DNA of 64,000 nucleotides from Leishmania donovani (Eukaryota; Euglenozoa; Kinetoplastea; Trypanosomatida; Trypanosomatidae): contig NC_018253.1 in assembly GCF_000227135.1 (NCBI RefSeq), positions 549,477 to 613,476 of the forward strand, read 5' to 3'. Positions within the stretch are counted from its first letter, which is position 1. Each line of letters begins with the position of its first letter. Positions 61,022 through 64,000 of this stretch are shown here, in pieces. The notes below the pieces were generated by a model. That model was not told where the DNA came from, ran no database searches, and saw only the letters and a list, made by a program, of their open reading frames with translations. The position numbers and the translations under genes were made by a program.

Positions 61022-62573
61022 ATGTTTGCGAAGCGCGGCCGCGCCGACTACTACTGGTCTGAAACGGAGTATACGCACAGAACGCGGAACCGTGAGATGC
61101 TGAAGGCACATGGAGCAGAGATCAAAAAGCTGTACGGCCCGGACCCGTGGCTTCGGTATCTAATGACACCGTTTGTTCTGCTCCAGATTTATCTTGGGTA
61201 CCGTGCGAAGGACATGGGGTGGCCCACTCTTCTTCTCGTCGGATATTTCGTGGGTGGAACAATTACGCACAGCTGTTTCTTGGCAATTCACGAGGCCACG
61301 CATGGCCTCTGCTTCATCACGCCGCTCTACAACGACCTTTACGCACTGTTCGTGAATCTGGTGGTGCCCGTGCCATATGCGATGATGTTCAAGACTTACC
61401 ACGCTGAGCATCACCGCTACTTGGGCTGGGACGGCATTGACTCTGATGTGCCCACGCGGTTCGAGGGAAGGTATCTATCAAGCTACGCTGGCAAGTTTTT
61501 CTTTCTCACGTTTCAGGTGCTGTGCTACGCTCTCAGGCCCACTGTTGTGCGGACGATCAAGTTTGAGAAGATGCATGTGATGAACTACGTTGTGCAGCTG
61601 ATGTTCAACCTGCTCGTGTACTACTTCTGGGGCTGGTGGCCACTGCTGTACTTCCTTCTCTGTACTTTTCTAGGCACCAGTTGGCACCCAGTCGCTGGTC
61701 ACTTCATCTCGGAGCATTTTGTGCTCACGGGCAACGGTGGGCAAGAGACATTCTCGTACTACGGCCCGCTGAACTGGCTAATGTGGAATGTCGGCTATCA
61801 TGTTGAGCACCACGACTTTCCAAACATTCCATGGACACGAATAGGGAAGCTGAATACTATTGCACCGGAGTTCTACGTTGATCTGCACCGTACCAAGTCG
61901 TGGCCCGGGACTCTGTTCGACTTCCTACTAGACCCGAACGTGAGCCTCTGCAGCCGTGTTGTGCGCGAGCGCGGCTCTGCCGGACGTGAGAAGCTACTGC
62001 CGACATCGACGGGTCGCATGAAGGCGGCGGAGCCACACCAGGGTCCGTGCTTGTGGAAAAAGGAAGGTGGACCTAACAGCAGAGTGCTGTTCTTTCATAT
62101 NNNNNNNNNNNNNNNNNNNNNNNNNNNNNNNNNNNNNNNNNNNNNNNNNNNNNNNNNNNNNNNNNNNNNNNNNNNNNNNNNNNNNNNNNNNNNNNNNNNA
62201 CGGTGGGCAAGAGACATTCTCGTACTACGGCCCGCTGAACTGGCTAATGTGGAATGTCGGCTATCATGTTGAGCACCACGACTTTCCAAACATTCCATGG
62301 ACACGAATAGGGAAGCTGAATACTATTGCACCGGAGTTCTACGTTGATCTGCACCGTACCAAGTCGTGGCCCGGGACTCTGTTCGACTTCCTACTAGACC
62401 CGAACGTGAGCCTCTGCAGCCGTGTTGTGCGCGAGCGCGGCTCTGCCGGACGTGAGAAGCTACTGCCGACATCGACGGGTCGCATGAAGGCGGCGGAGCC
62501 ACACCAGGGTCCGTGCTTGTGGAAAAAGGAAGGTGGACCTAACAGCAGAGTGCTGTTCTTTCATATTCAGTGA
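61022..62573 (+). CDS. Sphingolipid delta-4 desaturase, copy 2 (assembly-duplicated 3' end)
   Basis: The three His boxes of the di-iron site are all present: HEATH (H90-H94), HAEHH (H127-H131) and HVEHH (H260-H264). The N-terminal DES domain and hydrophobic pairs (LLLVGYFVGGTITHSCFL; LLVYYFWGWWPLLYFLLC) are intact. As assembled, the frame runs through a 99-N gap at 62101-62199 and repeats 61734-62100 as 62200-62566. Collapsing that overlap gives a protein of ~361 residues ending at the TGA at 62571-62573. Compared with copy 1 it starts at the equivalent of Met4 and ends in a different 13-residue tail, GGPNSRVLFFHIQ. The ~45 nt between the antisense SIDER and the ATG contain no pyrimidine tract, so normal trans-splicing is doubtful and expression uncertain. 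Confidence 0.85.
62101..62199. other. Assembly gap (99 N) inside desaturase copy 2
   Basis: Flanked by an exact 367-bp direct duplication (61734-62100 and 62200-62566). Confidence 0.95.
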
Positions 62574-63138
62574 TTTTTTCTGATTTGGCTTTCGTCAAAT
62601 AGTTAAGAGGTCATGCTGTTCGCTGGATCGCTTAGCGCGATGACATCTATTTAAAAGTTATTCTTCGTGGAAGCGGTGCGTTGTGTCACTCTATTTTTTC
62701 TTGCCTCTCCCTTCCCTTGGTCGGAATTGCATTGGTTCGTTGCTCTTCATCTCTTGCTCTCTAGGGAGTATTTTCATTAAGACGGCTAAAGCTCTTACTT
62801 ACGTTCGAGCTTTTGTGCGTGTGCAAGGTGCTTTGCCGGCGCGGCGGCGCATCATGCTTTTTTCCCTTGGCTTCATTCCCTTCCGTGTTGGGCTGCAAAA
62901 GACATGCGCGAACTAGCGGCTACAGGACGACAAACAAAGATACCGAGTAAATATGCTTTCTCATAAAATGAAGTGAGGCTGCTGTTGCTACTGCCGCCTG
63001 CCGTTCACCTTTTCCTCTCATCGGTCTTTTTGTCGTGACTCCGGCTTTTCATGACACCGAGTTCGCGCAGCTTATGGCAGCTGTTTCTCCGTGCGACTGC
63101 ATGAGCTGCAACATCTCGAGGCGCGCCCATTCTGTGTT
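62574..63138. other. Spacer between desaturase copy 2 and COX V, no gene seen
   Basis: T-rich sequence with no recognisable gene; a 77-residue frame (62683-62916) has no domain. Confidence 0.55.
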
Positions 63139-63194
63139 ACTGCTCTCATCTCCTTTTTTTCCCAACACACATTGACACTGACGCTCTCTTTTAG
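63139..63194 (+). promoter_or_regulatory. Putative spliced-leader acceptor for COX V
   Basis: A T/C tract with a T7 run is followed by GACGCTCTCTTTTAG; AG at 63193-63194, only 15 nt before the ATG at 63210. Confidence 0.6.
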
Positions 63195-63209
63195 ATTTCG
63201 CCCGATAGA

Positions 63210-63800
63210 ATGAAGCGCTTCAGCATCCCTACTCTGGCCGTGGTGCCGTTTGCCCGTACCTTCTTCGGTAAGGGCTGGGACAATGCTGCACTGGACACCA
63301 TATACAGCAGCATGCTGCGCAAGCCGGAAGTGAACGACCGGATTCGCACTCAGTACGCCTCCACGATGGACCCTCGCGACGCCGATGTGCTCCGCCGCCT
63401 CGGTGAGGTGTCGAAGGAAAACAAGACATTTATTCGCGTTTTTCTCCCACCGCATCTCGGTGATCCCCATCGCCTACTGAAGTGCTACAGCCTGATGGCG
63501 TACCCTATTCTCGATGACAAGGGTGGTCAGCTGAAGGTAGAGATGGATGGCTGCAAGCTGGACGCATTCGCCGACCCTGATGACGACTACTCCAAGGTGG
63601 TGATTCCACACATGGAGCTAGTCGAGTATCTCGCCAAGTCTCTTTTAGAGACGATGAAGTGGGAGGCTACTCCCCGCGGCGCTGCCTCGCTGCTGGAGTC
63701 GCTGTACCGCGGCGCCGAGATTCCGGACCACGTGTTCCAGACGCCCGCTGTCATCGAGCGTCTGGAAAGCTACAAGGACGGTAACAAGGTCATCAACTAA
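63210..63800 (+). CDS. Cytochrome c oxidase subunit V-like protein (trypanosomatid type)
   Basis: 196 residues. The N-terminus MKRFSIPTLAVVPFARTFFG is basic and amphipathic, fitting a mitochondrial presequence. The following WDNAALDTIYSSMLRKPEV and DPRDADVLRRLGEVSKEN, and the acidic centre (FADPDDDYSKVV), agree with my recollection of the nuclear-encoded trypanosomatid subunit called COX V, a component of respiratory complex IV with no clear mammalian sequence counterpart. No transmembrane segment is evident. The ATG at 63210 is the first after a strong splice acceptor. The gene is intact; the family name is from memory and is less certain than the coding call. Confidence 0.75.
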   Translation: MKRFSIPTLAVVPFARTFFGKGWDNAALDTIYSSMLRKPEVNDRIRTQYASTMDPRDADVLRRLGEVSKENKTFIRVFLPPHLGDPHRLLKCYSLMAYPILDDKGGQLKVEMDGCKLDAFADPDDDYSKVVIPHMELVEYLAKSLLETMKWEATPRGAASLLESLYRGAEIPDHVFQTPAVIERLESYKDGNKVIN

Positions 63801-64000
63801 GCCACGAAAACAAGCTGTGTTTGCAGTCTGTGTCAAGGAAAGACAAAAAAAAAGAAGTGCAAGAGCTTTTTTTTTTCCGTTTGCTTCCGCACTTTCATTA
63901 TCAAATTATCACGGGAAGCGGCACCCTCTGTCACTCCCCATACAAAATATCATAGGAATGTAGGACTACTTTGTATTGGTTGTCATGTCGGTAACATTTT
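63801..64000. other. 3' spacer of COX V
   Basis: A-rich then T-rich short runs to the window edge; no gene. Confidence 0.5.

Noticed and set aside
1..64000. CRISPR arrays, tRNA, rRNA, bacterial operons and phage genes
   Set aside because: No regularly spaced repeats, no cloverleaf with A/B-box patterns and no rRNA core sequence were seen; all features fit a trypanosomatid chromosome.

Overview
The window looks like part of a Leishmania (or very close Leishmaniinae) nuclear chromosome. All supported protein genes lie on the + strand and none needs an intron. They are separated by long pyrimidine-rich, TG/CA/TA-microsatellite-rich spacers typical of polycistronic units processed by spliced-leader trans-splicing. 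Gene order (RRM protein, trifunctional enzyme alpha, SNF2 helicase, thimet oligopeptidase, proline dehydrogenase, CDP-DAG synthase, S28 pair, sphingolipid delta-4 desaturase pair, COX subunit V) matches my recollection of L. major chromosome 26; I could not run that comparison.

Layout. 1-8.9 kb: the tail of an alpha/beta-hydrolase-like gene, a small RRM protein, a membrane-anchored GST/prostaglandin-E-synthase-2-like protein and the fatty-acid beta-oxidation alpha subunit. 11.5-17.1 kb: a 1873-residue SNF2 ATPase with an inserted RING finger (SHPRH/RAD5 class). 17.5-25 kb: a possible N-myristoylated protein, then thimet oligopeptidase lying between two direct SIDER-type retroposon copies that each start with a Pr77/HDV-like ribozyme hallmark. 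25.3-29.5 kb: a WD40-like protein and a badly broken EF-hand/WD40 pseudogene. 32.4-43.3 kb: a U-box-like protein, proline dehydrogenase, a 4.7-kb gene desert and CDP-diacylglycerol synthase. 44.4-51.1 kb: two ribosomal protein S28 genes, a MIT-domain protein, an LRR protein and a small basic protein. 51.2-55.3 kb: a gene-free block with reversed strand skew and minus-strand SIDERs. 58.1-62.6 kb: two sphingolipid desaturase copies separated by another minus-strand SIDER. 63.2 kb: cytochrome c oxidase subunit V-like gene.

Functionally the genes are housekeeping: mitochondrial energy metabolism (beta-oxidation, proline oxidation, cytochrome oxidase), membrane lipid synthesis (CDP-DAG, sphingolipid desaturation), translation and chromatin/repair. 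The unusual part is the retroposon-linked architecture: near-identical direct repeats around one gene, coding-only identity between paired genes, an antisense SIDER directly upstream of the second desaturase, and a possible inverted block. Five N runs are present; four are flanked by exact local duplications and look like unmerged contig overlaps, so the apparent structure at 52.4-62.6 kb is partly an assembly artefact.
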